This document shows, one piece after another, positions 50,876-58,286 of a stretch of 64,000 nt of DNA. Source of the DNA: Propioniciclava sp. MC1595 (GTDB lineage: Bacteria > Actinomycetota > Actinomycetes > Propionibacteriales > Propionibacteriaceae); NCBI RefSeq assembly GCF_017569205.1, contig NZ_CP071870.1:2108001-2172000 (forward strand), written 5' to 3'. How positions within the stretch are numbered: position 1 is the stretch's first letter; each line of letters opens with the position of its first letter. Under the pieces are notes generated by a model. That model was not told the DNA's origin, did not search any database, and worked only from the letters and a program-made list of their open reading frames with translations. The position numbers were made by a program, and so were the translations under genes.

Positions 50876-50918
50876 TTAGTTGTTGTTGCTCATTTCTGGG
50901 TACTCATCGAGTGGTCAT
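50876..50918 (-). other. Chain of three overlapping micro-ORFs in the infB leader
   Basis: Reading toward infB: 50918-50904 encodes MTTR, 50907-50890 encodes MSTQK, and 50893-50876 encodes MSNNN with three consecutive AAC codons. Each stop overlaps the next start as ATGA, the same coupling used by real genes here. The last stop is 34 bases before the infB start. AAGGTGG lies 11-17 bases before the first ATG. Whether they are translated is not known. Confidence 0.35.
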
Positions 50919-50976
50919 GAGCGTTAGCCCACCTTCTGGTTGTGTTCGCGCACGAGCTGCGCGAAGCGCGTCCGCC

Positions 50977-51007
50977 AGTCTAGTCGCTGGACCCCTGATT
51001 TGCCCAA
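50977..51007 (-). promoter_or_regulatory. Possible infB promoter overlapping the ylxR stop
   Basis: TTGGGC and TAGACT (50982-50977) on the minus strand are separated by about 19 bases. Transcription would start near 50970 and give a leader of about 130 bases holding the micro-ORFs. Confidence 0.35.
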
Positions 51008-51252
51008 GTGGCGGCCAGCGCGTCCACCTGCGCGACCACGGCGGCGAGCTGGGCCGGGTCCACGGCGCCCGCCCTGAGGGCCCGCGGGATCGCCCGCCGC
51101 TTGAGGGCGGCGGCACCGCAGCCGGGGTGCAGCCAGGCGCCTCGTCCGGGGGCCGTGCGGCTCACCACCAGACCGGATGCCGTGGGGGCCACGCGCACCA
51201 GCTCGGCCTGCTCGGCACTCACGCGGCACCCGACGCACATCCTGATTGGCAC
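50980..51252 (-). CDS. YlxR (DUF448) family RNA-binding protein
   Basis: A 90-residue protein opening MPIRMCVGCRVSAEQAELVRV, with the GRGAWLHPGCGAAALKR motif of the YlxR family (nusA-operon RNA-binding protein, reported as an RNase P modulator in Gram-positives). Normally it directly follows nusA. Here nusA is 3.7 kb away, and GTG 51252 lies 6 bases after a TAGGCT box, so it seems to have its own leaderless promoter. Confidence 0.9.
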   Translation of the reverse strand: MPIRMCVGCRVSAEQAELVRVAPTASGLVVSRTAPGRGAWLHPGCGAAALKRRAIPRALRAGAVDPAQLAAVVAQVDALAATWANQGSSD

Positions 51253-51312
51253 CCCGTCAGCCTACCGATGGAGGATGGGGCCAAGACCTCCCTGTGAGAA
51301 GTTACTCGATAT

Positions 51313-51355
51313 CAACAATCTCGATGTTGAGATTCTTTCGGGGATGCCTTACCGT
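51313..51355 (+). promoter_or_regulatory. Promoter of the symporter genes with overlapping palindromes
   Basis: TTGAGA (51327-51332), a 17-base spacer and TACCGT (51350-51355). Two interleaved inverted repeats cover the -35 box: AATCTC-N6-GAGATT (51317-51334) and CAACA-N7-TGTTG (51313-51329). The AT-rich patch stands out and is a likely regulator binding site. Confidence 0.5.
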
Positions 51356-51407
51356 TCTGCCAGCGGGGCCAAGGAGGGCCCCACGGCCGCCGTGAGGAGC
51401 GCCCTGC

Positions 51408-51839
51408 ATGACGCAACGTGATCAGTCTCCCGACAAGTGGGAAGACGAGACCGAGTTCCACCTTCCCGAGGACCACTGGCCCCTGCCTGAGCTGGTCCAC
51501 ACCGAGAAGCCCCACGAGGCCCCGACCACCGAGTCGTTCGTGGCCGTGTCCAAGACCGCCGAGTACGAGAACCTCCGGTCGACCTTCCGGAAGTTCGCCT
51601 TCCCGATGACGGTCGCCGGCCTGGTGTCCTACTTCACCTTCGTGCTGCTGTCGATCTACGCCGTCGACTTCATGGCGACCCCGCTCATCGGGTCGCTGAG
51701 CATCGGCATGACGATCGGCCTGCTGCAGTTCGCGGTCGTGTACGCGTGGACCTACATCTACGTCAACTTCGCCAACAAGAAGCTCGACCCCGTCTCGGGC
51801 GCGCTGAAGGCCCAGCTCGAGAAGGGGGCGTCCGCATGA
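51408..51839 (+). CDS. DUF485 membrane protein
   Basis: A 143-residue protein with a polar N-terminus and two membrane helices (MTVAGLVSYFTFVLLSIYAV; IGMTIGLLQFAVVYAWTYIYV). DUF485 proteins accompany ActP-type solute:sodium symporters across bacteria and are thought to be accessory subunits. Its stop overlaps the symporter start as ATGA. Confidence 0.88.
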   Translation: MTQRDQSPDKWEDETEFHLPEDHWPLPELVHTEKPHEAPTTESFVAVSKTAEYENLRSTFRKFAFPMTVAGLVSYFTFVLLSIYAVDFMATPLIGSLSIGMTIGLLQFAVVYAWTYIYVNFANKKLDPVSGALKAQLEKGASA

Positions 51840-53458
51840 TGCTCTTGGAGACCGCACAGTACGGCAACCCCGCGATCAACATCGGCGTCTTCGCCCTGTT
51901 CGTGGTCGCCACGATGGCCATCGTCATCATCGTGACCCGCCAGAAGTCCAAGGCCACCGACTTCTACACCGGTGGCGCCGCCTTCTCCGGCCGCCAGAAC
52001 GGCCTGGCCATCACGGGTGACTACCTGTCCGCCGCCGCCTTCCTGGGCGTGACAGGCGCCATCGCCCTGTACGGCTACGACGGCCTGCTCTACTCCGTCG
52101 GCTTCTTCGTCGCCTGGATCGTGGCCCTGTTCCTCGTGGCCGAGCCGCTGCGCAACACCGGCAAGTACACGATGGCCGACGTCCTCAGCTTCCGGATGAA
52201 CCAGAAGCCCGTGCGCACCGCCGCCGCGACCTCGACGCTCGTCATCTCGTTCGTGTACCTGCTGGCCCAGATGGCCGGCGCGGGCGGCCTCGTCGCCCTG
52301 CTGCTCGGTGTCTCCGACCGCAACATGCAGTCGCTCGTCATCGGCTTGGTCGGCCTGCTGATGATCGCCTACGTGCTCATCGGTGGCATGAAGGGCACCA
52401 CCTGGGTCCAGATGATCAAGGCCGTCCTGCTCGTCGGCGGCGCCGCGATCATGGCCCTGCTCGTCCTGCTCGGTGACGGCTTCAACCTGTCCGCCCTCAT
52501 GGCGCAGGCCCAGACTGCCGCCCTCGACCCGGCCTACGGCAACGGCAAGGACCTCCTCGTCCCGATGCAGCAGTACGGCGCCTCCGAGTGGACCAAGCTG
52601 TCCTTCCTCTCCCTGTCGATCGCGCTGGTCGCCGGCCCCTCGGGCCTGCCCCACGTGCTCATGCGCTTCTACACGGTGCCCACCGCCAAGGAGGCCCGCC
52701 GCTCCGCCGTGTGGGCCATCGCCCTGATCGGCGTGTTCTTCCTGATCACGCTGGTCCTCGGCATGGGTGCCGCCAAGCTGGTCGGCCCGGCCGCGATCCT
52801 CGCCGCCCCCGGTGGCGCGAATGCTGCAGCCCCCCTGCTCGCCCTCGAGCTCGGTGGCGAGATCTTCATGGGCATCATCTCCGGTGTCGCCTTCGCGACG
52901 ATCCTCGCGGTCGTCGCCGGCCTGACGATCACGGCGTCGGCGTCCTTCGCCCACGACGTGTACAACTCCATTCTCAAGGGCGGCAAGGCCGACCCCGAGC
53001 AGGAGGTCAAGGTCGCCCGCATCACCTCCATCGTGATCGGCGCCCTGGCGATCGTCGGCGGCATCTTCGCCAACGGCCAGAACATCGCCTTCCTGATCTC
53101 CCTGGCCTTCGCGGTCGCCGCCTCGGCGAACCTGCCGTCGATCCTGTACACGATGTACTGGCGCCGGTTCAACACCCGCGGTTCGGTCTGGTCGATCTAC
53201 ACCGGCCTCATCAGCTCGGTCGTCCTGATCCTGTTCTCCCCCTCCATCTCGGGCTCCAAGTCCGCGATGCTGGGCGAGGCGATCAACTTCGCGTGGTTCC
53301 CGCTCACCAACCCGGCGCTCGTCTCGGTGCCGCTGGCCTTCCTGGCCGGCTACATCGGCACGATCACCTCGCCGGTGCGTGGCGACCAGGAGCTCGCGGC
53401 CGAGATGGAGGTCCGCTCCATGACCGGTGCGGGCGCGGGCGAGGCCATCGCCCACTGA
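51836..53458 (+). CDS. actP: Cation:acetate symporter (ActP-like, SSS family)
   Basis: A 540-residue solute:sodium symporter with about 13 hydrophobic helices. SSS features include TDFYTGGAAFSGRQNGLAITGDYLSAA near the N-terminus, GGMKGTTWVQMIKA and AGPSGLPHVLMRFYTV. It probably imports acetate or another short monocarboxylate. It is paired with DUF485 and lies on the opposite strand to the nusA/infB genes that flank it. It ends at a 15-bp terminator stem. Confidence 0.9.
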   Translation: MMLLETAQYGNPAINIGVFALFVVATMAIVIIVTRQKSKATDFYTGGAAFSGRQNGLAITGDYLSAAAFLGVTGAIALYGYDGLLYSVGFFVAWIVALFLVAEPLRNTGKYTMADVLSFRMNQKPVRTAAATSTLVISFVYLLAQMAGAGGLVALLLGVSDRNMQSLVIGLVGLLMIAYVLIGGMKGTTWVQMIKAVLLVGGAAIMALLVLLGDGFNLSALMAQAQTAALDPAYGNGKDLLVPMQQYGASEWTKLSFLSLSIALVAGPSGLPHVLMRFYTVPTAKEARRSAVWAIALIGVFFLITLVLGMGAAKLVGPAAILAAPGGANAAAPLLALELGGEIFMGIISGVAFATILAVVAGLTITASASFAHDVYNSILKGGKADPEQEVKVARITSIVIGALAIVGGIFANGQNIAFLISLAFAVAASANLPSILYTMYWRRFNTRGSVWSIYTGLISSVVLILFSPSISGSKSAMLGEAINFAWFPLTNPALVSVPLAFLAGYIGTITSPVRGDQELAAEMEVRSMTGAGAGEAIAH

Positions 53459-53500
53459 GAAGGCTGGCGTGCACCGACGTCGTTGCACGCCGACCCACCA

Positions 53501-53534
53501 CGGACGGCCGGCCCCCCCCGGGGCCGGCCGTCCG
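53501..53534 (+). terminator. Terminator of the symporter operon
   Basis: Arms 53501-53515 and 53520-53534 are perfectly complementary (15 bp) with a CCCC loop, 42 bases past the actP stop. Confidence 0.75.
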
Positions 53535-53628
53535 CACATTCACAGGGCGTTGACAGGAACGCCGAAGACCCTCGACAGATCCGAGCGGCTGAATGGTGGT
53601 CATGCAAGGAGCACCGAAAGGAAACACC

Positions 53629-54219
53629 ATGAACAGCATCCAGAAGGTCGGGCTGACCCTCGGCACGGCCGCCCTCGCCCTCGGGGGTGTCGCGGGGATC
53701 TCGACCCTCGCGCAGGCGGCGGACCCGACGGCGGCGCCCACGACGACCACACCCCAGGCGGACCAGTCCGAGCAGGGCGGGCGCGGGGAGGCCGGCGAGA
53801 AGCGCCGCGGCGGCATGCAGGCCGCCGAGCTCGCCGAGAAGCTCGGCCTCGACGAGACGAAGGTGTCCGAGGCCCTCCAGACCGCGCACGACGCGCTGCG
53901 CGAGGCGCACCAAGCCGACGACTCCACCACGCGCCCGACGCAGGAGGAGCGCAGCGCCGAGCTCGCGGCGGAGCTGGCCAAGGCGCTGGGCGTCGACGAG
54001 GCCAAGGTCACCGAAGCACTCACCGCGCTGGAGAACGAGCGCAACGCCGAGCGCGCGGCCGCGCTGCAGGACCGGCTCGATCAGGCCGTCACCGACGGCA
54101 AGCTGACCCAGACCGAGGCCGACGCGGTCAAGAAGGCCGTCGAGGCCGGCGTCATCGGCGGCGGTGGCCCGGGCGGCCCCGGTGGCCACGGCAAGGGGAT
54201 GGGACGCGGCAACCGCTGA
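53629..54219 (+). CDS. Secreted helical-repeat protein of unknown function
   Basis: A 196-residue protein with a clear signal peptide (MNSIQKVGLTLGTAALALGG...AQAADP, cleavage after about residue 31). A Thr/Pro/Gln linker follows. Two copies of a short helical repeat come next (AAELAEKLGLDETKVSEAL and AAELAKALGVDEAKVTEAL), ending in a Gly-rich [20 protein letters not shown]-like tail. Similar repeats occur in uncharacterised secreted actinobacterial proteins. The start is ATG 53629, with AAAGGAAA upstream. TTGACA at 53550-53555 may be its -35. Confidence 0.7.
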   Translation: MNSIQKVGLTLGTAALALGGVAGISTLAQAADPTAAPTTTTPQADQSEQGGRGEAGEKRRGGMQAAELAEKLGLDETKVSEALQTAHDALREAHQADDSTTRPTQEERSAELAAELAKALGVDEAKVTEALTALENERNAERAAALQDRLDQAVTDGKLTQTEADAVKKAVEAGVIGGGGPGGPGGHGKGMGRGNR

Positions 54220-54253
54220 TCCTCTCCCCCGGTGACCGTCACCCGTTGACCCG

Positions 54254-54871
54254 TCACCCCGCGAGCCCGACCGGCCCTTCTCCCAGCCACCCGGACTCGC
54301 ACCGGCACCCGCACGCCGGCAGGGACCGCGCCTGCTCCTCACACCCGACCGGGCAGGAGCAGGGCGGTTCCTCCGTATGCGGGTGCCCGCACGTCCCCCG
54401 CCGTGCGTGCAGTTCTGCCACCCGCTGCGCGCATCGCTCCTCCCGCCCCCGGCGCCGCGCCGCGTCCAACTCCGCCCGCGTGGGGTGGTCAGCCACGCAC
54501 AGGGTCCGGCGCGCGTCCCGGCGCCGCCGGTGGGGCGTGGTGAGCCGCAGTTCCCAGGTCACCGGGTGGTATTCCTCCCCCAGGTCCAGGTGCGCCGGGT
54601 AGTGCCGGCCCTGACCGTCGCGCGGCGGCGCCTCCGACATCGGCACGGCCGGTTCGCCCTCGGCGTCGAGCACTGCGAGGTCGAGACCGCCCAGCGCCAG
54701 CACCCGCGCGAATGTCAGCACGTCGGGCACGGCCTGCCCCGTCTCCCACCGCGACACCGTCGCCTGGTCCACGCCCAGGAGCGCCGCCAGCTCGCGCTGG
54801 CTCAGATCACCCTCGCGCCGCGCACGGCGCACCAGCCCGGGAACGTCCACCAGCAGCTTCGTCTCACCCAT
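54254..54871 (-). CDS. XRE-family regulator with cysteine-rich C-terminal tail
   Basis: A 205-residue protein with an N-terminal helix-turn-helix (LSQRELAALLGVDQATVSRWETG, about residues 23-45), a middle region without recognised family, an arginine-rich helix and a short tail. The tail holds seven cysteines and several histidines (CGHPHTEEPPCSCPVGC and CGCRC), suggesting a zinc or redox-sensitive site. ATG 54871. Its targets are unknown. A 20-bp perfect inverted repeat lies 49 bases upstream. Confidence 0.75.
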   Translation of the reverse strand: MGETKLLVDVPGLVRRARREGDLSQRELAALLGVDQATVSRWETGQAVPDVLTFARVLALGGLDLAVLDAEGEPAVPMSEAPPRDGQGRHYPAHLDLGEEYHPVTWELRLTTPHRRRRDARRTLCVADHPTRAELDAARRRGREERCAQRVAELHARRGTCGHPHTEEPPCSCPVGCEEQARSLPACGCRCESGWLGEGPVGLAG

Positions 54872-54919
54872 GGCGGCAGCTTCGCGCGAGCCTCCGACAG
54901 TCCTTGACCTCCACACGAC

Positions 54920-54965
54920 GATCGCTCCCAACCTGATGCGTGGCTGCATCAGGTTGGGAGCGATC
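54920..54965. repeat. 20-bp perfect inverted repeat between nusA and the XRE gene
   Basis: Arms 54920-54939 and 54946-54965 match exactly with a 6-base loop (GTGGCT). It lies 47 bases past the nusA stop and upstream of the XRE gene. It could end nusA transcription, bind the XRE protein, or mark the edge of inserted DNA. Confidence 0.7.
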
Positions 54966-55011
54966 CGTGTCAGTACTGCTCGGCCGCCCGCGGCGGCGGT
55001 CGAGCGGCCGG

Positions 55012-55980
55012 TCAGGCCTGGGTGTCGGGGCGGATGTCGATGCGCCAGCCGGTGAGGCGTGCGGCGAGGCGCGCGTTCTGGCCCTCGCGGCCGATCGCCA
55101 GCGAGAGCTGGTAGTCGGGGACGATCACCCGGGCGGCCTTGGCGAACTGGTCGGTCACCGTGACCGAGGACACCTTGGCCGGCGAGAGGGCCTCGGCGAC
55201 GAAGCGCGAGCCGTCCTCGGACCAGTCGATGATGTCGATCTTCTCCCCGCCCAGCTCGTTCATCACCGCGCGCACGCGCTGGCCCATGGGGCCGATGCAC
55301 GCGCCCTTGGCCGAGACGTTCGCGTCGTGGCTGACGACCGCGATCTTGGTGCGGAACCCGGCCTCGCGGGCGAGCGCCTTGATCTCCACGACGCCCGAGG
55401 CGATCTCGGGCACCTCGAGGCGGAACAGCCGCTGCACGAGGTTGGGGTGCGTGCGCGACACCACTACCTGCGGGCCCTTGGGCTCGCGGCGCACGGCCAC
55501 GACGTAGACACGGATGCGGTCCCCGTGGTTGTACTTCTCGTTGGGCACCTGCTCGGCCAGCGGCATGATCGCCTCGAGCGGGCCGAGGTCGACGCGCACG
55601 GTGCGCGAGTCGCGGTCGGCCTGGACCACGCCGGTGACGATGTCACCCTCCTTGGCGGAGAAGTGGCCGAACTTCTGCTCGTCCTCGGCCTCGCGCAGGC
55701 GCTGGAAGATGACCTGGCGCGCCGTGGCGGCCGCGACGCGGCCGAAGCCCTCGGGCGTGTCCTCGTACCAGCCGACGACCTCGCCCTCCTCGTCACGCTC
55801 CGGGGCGTACACCGCGAAGCGGCCGGTCTTGGTGTCGAGCTCCACGCGGGCACCCTTCACCTCGGTGCCGGACTTCTCGTAGGCGTTGAGGATGGCCTCC
55901 TCCATCGCCCCGACGAGCACCTCCATCGGGATGTCCTTGTCCCGCTCCAGGGCGCGCAGCGCCGCCATGTCGATGTCCAT
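55012..55980 (-). CDS. nusA: Transcription termination/antitermination factor NusA
   Basis: A 322-residue NusA without C-terminal acidic repeats. The N-terminal RNA polymerase-binding domain ([18 protein letters not shown]) is followed by an S1 domain ([23 protein letters not shown]) and two KH domains ([49 protein letters not shown]). It modulates pausing and rRNA antitermination. It starts 3 bases after the rimP stop. The usual next gene, ylxR, is displaced by 3.7 kb. Confidence 0.96.
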   Translation of the reverse strand: MDIDMAALRALERDKDIPMEVLVGAMEEAILNAYEKSGTEVKGARVELDTKTGRFAVYAPERDEEGEVVGWYEDTPEGFGRVAAATARQVIFQRLREAEDEQKFGHFSAKEGDIVTGVVQADRDSRTVRVDLGPLEAIMPLAEQVPNEKYNHGDRIRVYVVAVRREPKGPQVVVSRTHPNLVQRLFRLEVPEIASGVVEIKALAREAGFRTKIAVVSHDANVSAKGACIGPMGQRVRAVMNELGGEKIDIIDWSEDGSRFVAEALSPAKVSSVTVTDQFAKAARVIVPDYQLSLAIGREGQNARLAARLTGWRIDIRPDTQA

Positions 55981-55983
55981 GTC

Positions 55984-56493
55984 TCACTCCTCGTCGAAAA
56001 GGTCCACACCCTCGGCGTCGGCGTCGTCCGCAGGGGAATCCTTGCGGAGCTCGGCCTGCACGACGGCCTTGCTGATGCGGGCGAGGTCGACGCGCCGCAC
56101 GGCGCCGTCGACGTCCAGGTCGATCCCGTCGCCGTCGGCGGCGCTGATGCGCCCGGTCACCGAGCCGTCGGCCAGGGTGAGGGCCACGAGGCGTCCGACG
56201 TTGCGGCGGAAGTGCTTGGGTTCGGTGAGCGGGCGGCTCACCCCACGCGAGGAGACCTCGAGCGTGTAGGGGGCGTTGCCCGTGGCGTCCGACTCGTCGA
56301 GGGCCGCCGACACCGCGCGCGTCGCGTCGGCGATCTCGTCGAGGCTGGGGCCGCGGCCCTCGGGGCCGTCACCGTCGAGGTAGACGCGCAGGACGCTGCG
56401 CTTGCCGGCGCTCGCGATCTCGATGCGGTCGACCTCGAGGCCACACTGCTCCACAACGGGGCCCACGACTGCTTCGATGGCTTGCTGCTTCAT
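55984..56493 (-). CDS. rimP: Ribosome maturation factor RimP
   Basis: A 169-residue 30S assembly factor: an N-terminal domain with VVGPVVEQCGLEVDRIEI and GPSLDEIADATRAVSAALD, the YTLEVSSRGVSRPLTEPKHF motif, then a C-terminal Sm-like barrel and an acidic tail. ATG 56493. It is the first gene of rimP-nusA, the head of the classic nusA operon. Confidence 0.95.
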   Translation of the reverse strand: MKQQAIEAVVGPVVEQCGLEVDRIEIASAGKRSVLRVYLDGDGPEGRGPSLDEIADATRAVSAALDESDATGNAPYTLEVSSRGVSRPLTEPKHFRRNVGRLVALTLADGSVTGRISAADGDGIDLDVDGAVRRVDLARISKAVVQAELRKDSPADDADAEGVDLFDEE

Positions 56494-56581
56494 GGTGCTC
56501 CGTTCCTGTTGTGGTCGTGCAGTTGTTCGCGCCAGTCTAGCCAAGGCCCCCGCCCCCAGCCACCGGTGTAGCCTCGCTGGC

Positions 56582-57487
56582 GTGCTGAGCCGCCGCGTCC
56601 TGCTGGGTGGCGTCGCGCTGGCGACGCTCGCCGGCTGTGGCGTGCTCCCCGAGCAGGGCGAGCCCCGCATCGCCCCCACCCCCGACCCGTCGGTCCCCGG
56701 CCACCGCGCCCTGCAGGCGCTGCGCAACGCCCTGACGGCCGCGGCGTCCGGCCCCCTCGACCGCGCCCAGGCCGACCTGTTGGCGTGGGCGCTCGACGTG
56801 AACGACGACCAGTACGAGGCGACGTCCCTGGCCCCGCCGGCCGACCCCCGCCCCACACCGAGTCCGGCGGCCACGCCCGCCGACCTGGGCTCCCTGACCG
56901 GTGCCCTCGGCACGGCCCGGACCGCGTTCACCGAGCAGGCCCTCGACCCGACCACCGCCCGGCCGCTGGTCTGGGCGTCCATGGCCGCCTGGTGCGTCGC
57001 GGTCGCCGCCCAGCTCCCCGACGCGCCGGGGGCGCGTGAGCCGGCCCGGGGCGTCCGGCTGCCGGCCCCGCAGGAACCGCAGGCCGCCGCGCAGGCCGCC
57101 CTCGACGCGGCGTCCGCGGCCGTGTACGGGCTGCAGGTCGCCGCCGGTGCGCCGGGGCTGTCCGAGGCGGAGGTCGGCGCCCTGCGCGCCCGGCTGACGT
57201 CGTGGACCGGCCTGCGCGACGACCTCACCGCCCAAGCGCGGGTGGCGTCGGCGTCCCCCACGCCCGGTCCCCCGTGGTACGCGGTGCCGCCCGTCGCCGA
57301 CGCCTCCGCCGGGCGGGCCCTCGCCGCGCGCGTCCAGGCCGCGGCGCTGCCCGTGCTGGGCCGCACGATCGCCCACGGGCCCGCGGACCTGCGCCCGCTC
57401 CTGATCGACGCGCTGGGCGCCACGGCCGCCGACGTCCCCGTGTGGGGCGGGCTGCTGGAGCGCTGGCCGGGGCTGCCCTCGACCTGA
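56582..57487 (+). CDS. DUF4439 lipoprotein
   Basis: A 301-residue predicted lipoprotein. The signal RRVLLGGVALATLAGCG has the lipobox LAGC with a twin arginine near the front. An Ala-rich helical region resembling DUF4439 (ferritin-like fold) follows. The function is unknown; actinobacteria often keep this gene divergent from rimP. GTG 56582 lies 7 bases after TAGCCT, a leaderless arrangement. Confidence 0.78.
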   Translation: MLSRRVLLGGVALATLAGCGVLPEQGEPRIAPTPDPSVPGHRALQALRNALTAAASGPLDRAQADLLAWALDVNDDQYEATSLAPPADPRPTPSPAATPADLGSLTGALGTARTAFTEQALDPTTARPLVWASMAAWCVAVAAQLPDAPGAREPARGVRLPAPQEPQAAAQAALDAASAAVYGLQVAAGAPGLSEAEVGALRARLTSWTGLRDDLTAQARVASASPTPGPPWYAVPPVADASAGRALAARVQAAALPVLGRTIAHGPADLRPLLIDALGATAADVPVWGGLLERWPGLPST

Positions 57488-57491
57488 CGCG

Positions 57492-58286
57492 TCAGGCGAA
57501 CAGCGGGGCGACCATGTCCCAGCTGAGCTTGAGGCCGAGGGCGACGATCACGACCAGGAACACCTTCCGGACGAATCCGTTGCCGTGCTTGAGCGCCATC
57601 GTGGCGCCGAGGAAGCCGCCCAGCAGGTTGGCCACGCCCATCGCGGCGCCGAGCCCCCACAGGATGTTGCCGGACAGGCCGAAGACGACGATCGCGGCGA
57701 CGTTGGTCGTCAGGTTGGCGATCTTGGCCAGCGCGGTGGAGGTGAGGAAGTCGAAGCCCATCACCGCGACGATCAGGATCAGGAAGAACGAGCCGGTGCC
57801 GGGGCCGATGAAGCCGTCCCACAGGCCGACGACCAGCCCGATCAGCGCCAGCCACGCGAAGCCGCGCCAGCCGCTGTGCCGCACCTCGTGGTGCAGGCCG
57901 AGCTGCGGACGCCGCCACGTGTACCAGCCCACCCCGACGATGGCCGCCAGCACGAGGGGGGTGAAGGCGGCGCGGTCGAGGAAGTGCGTCAGCTGGGCGC
58001 CCAGCGAGGACCCGAGGTAGGAGAAGGCGATCAAGGGCAGGAGCGCCGCCCACGGGATGCGCACCCGCCGGAGGTAGGTGATGACCGCGACCGCCGTGCC
58101 CATCGCGCTGGGCAGCTTGTTGGTGCCGGCGATCGTCGGCACGGGCGTGTCGGCGGGCAGGCCGATCAGCAGCGATGGCAGCTGGATGAGCCCGCCACCG
58201 CCGACGATCGAGTCGACCCACCCCGCCAGGAACGAGGCGGCGACGAGCAGGGCGATCGTCAGCAGGGGCAGCTCGAGGCCGGTCAC
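57492..58286 (-). CDS. TauE/SafE (TSUP) family membrane permease
   Basis: A 264-residue permease with about eight membrane helices and family motifs [19 protein letters not shown] and [18 protein letters not shown]. Members export sulfite or organosulfonates or import related anions. The GTG start at 58286 overlaps the proS stop as GTGA, so it is translated with proS. Confidence 0.88.
   Translation of the reverse strand: MTGLELPLLTIALLVAASFLAGWVDSIVGGGGLIQLPSLLIGLPADTPVPTIAGTNKLPSAMGTAVAVITYLRRVRIPWAALLPLIAFSYLGSSLGAQLTHFLDRAAFTPLVLAAIVGVGWYTWRRPQLGLHHEVRHSGWRGFAWLALIGLVVGLWDGFIGPGTGSFFLILIVAVMGFDFLTSTALAKIANLTTNVAAIVVFGLSGNILWGLGAAMGVANLLGGFLGATMALKHGNGFVRKVFLVVIVALGLKLSWDMVAPLFA

Noticed and set aside
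50924-51238. A minus-strand frame ending FAQLVREHNQKVG after ylxR, as a possible frameshifted YlxR extension
   Set aside because: YlxR is already complete at its own stop and family members end near there. The tail is short and overlaps the likely infB promoter, so I leave it unannotated.
48010-51297. A 1095-codon plus-strand open frame opposite infB
   Set aside because: Shadow of infB with low-complexity translation; infB motifs on the other strand are unambiguous.
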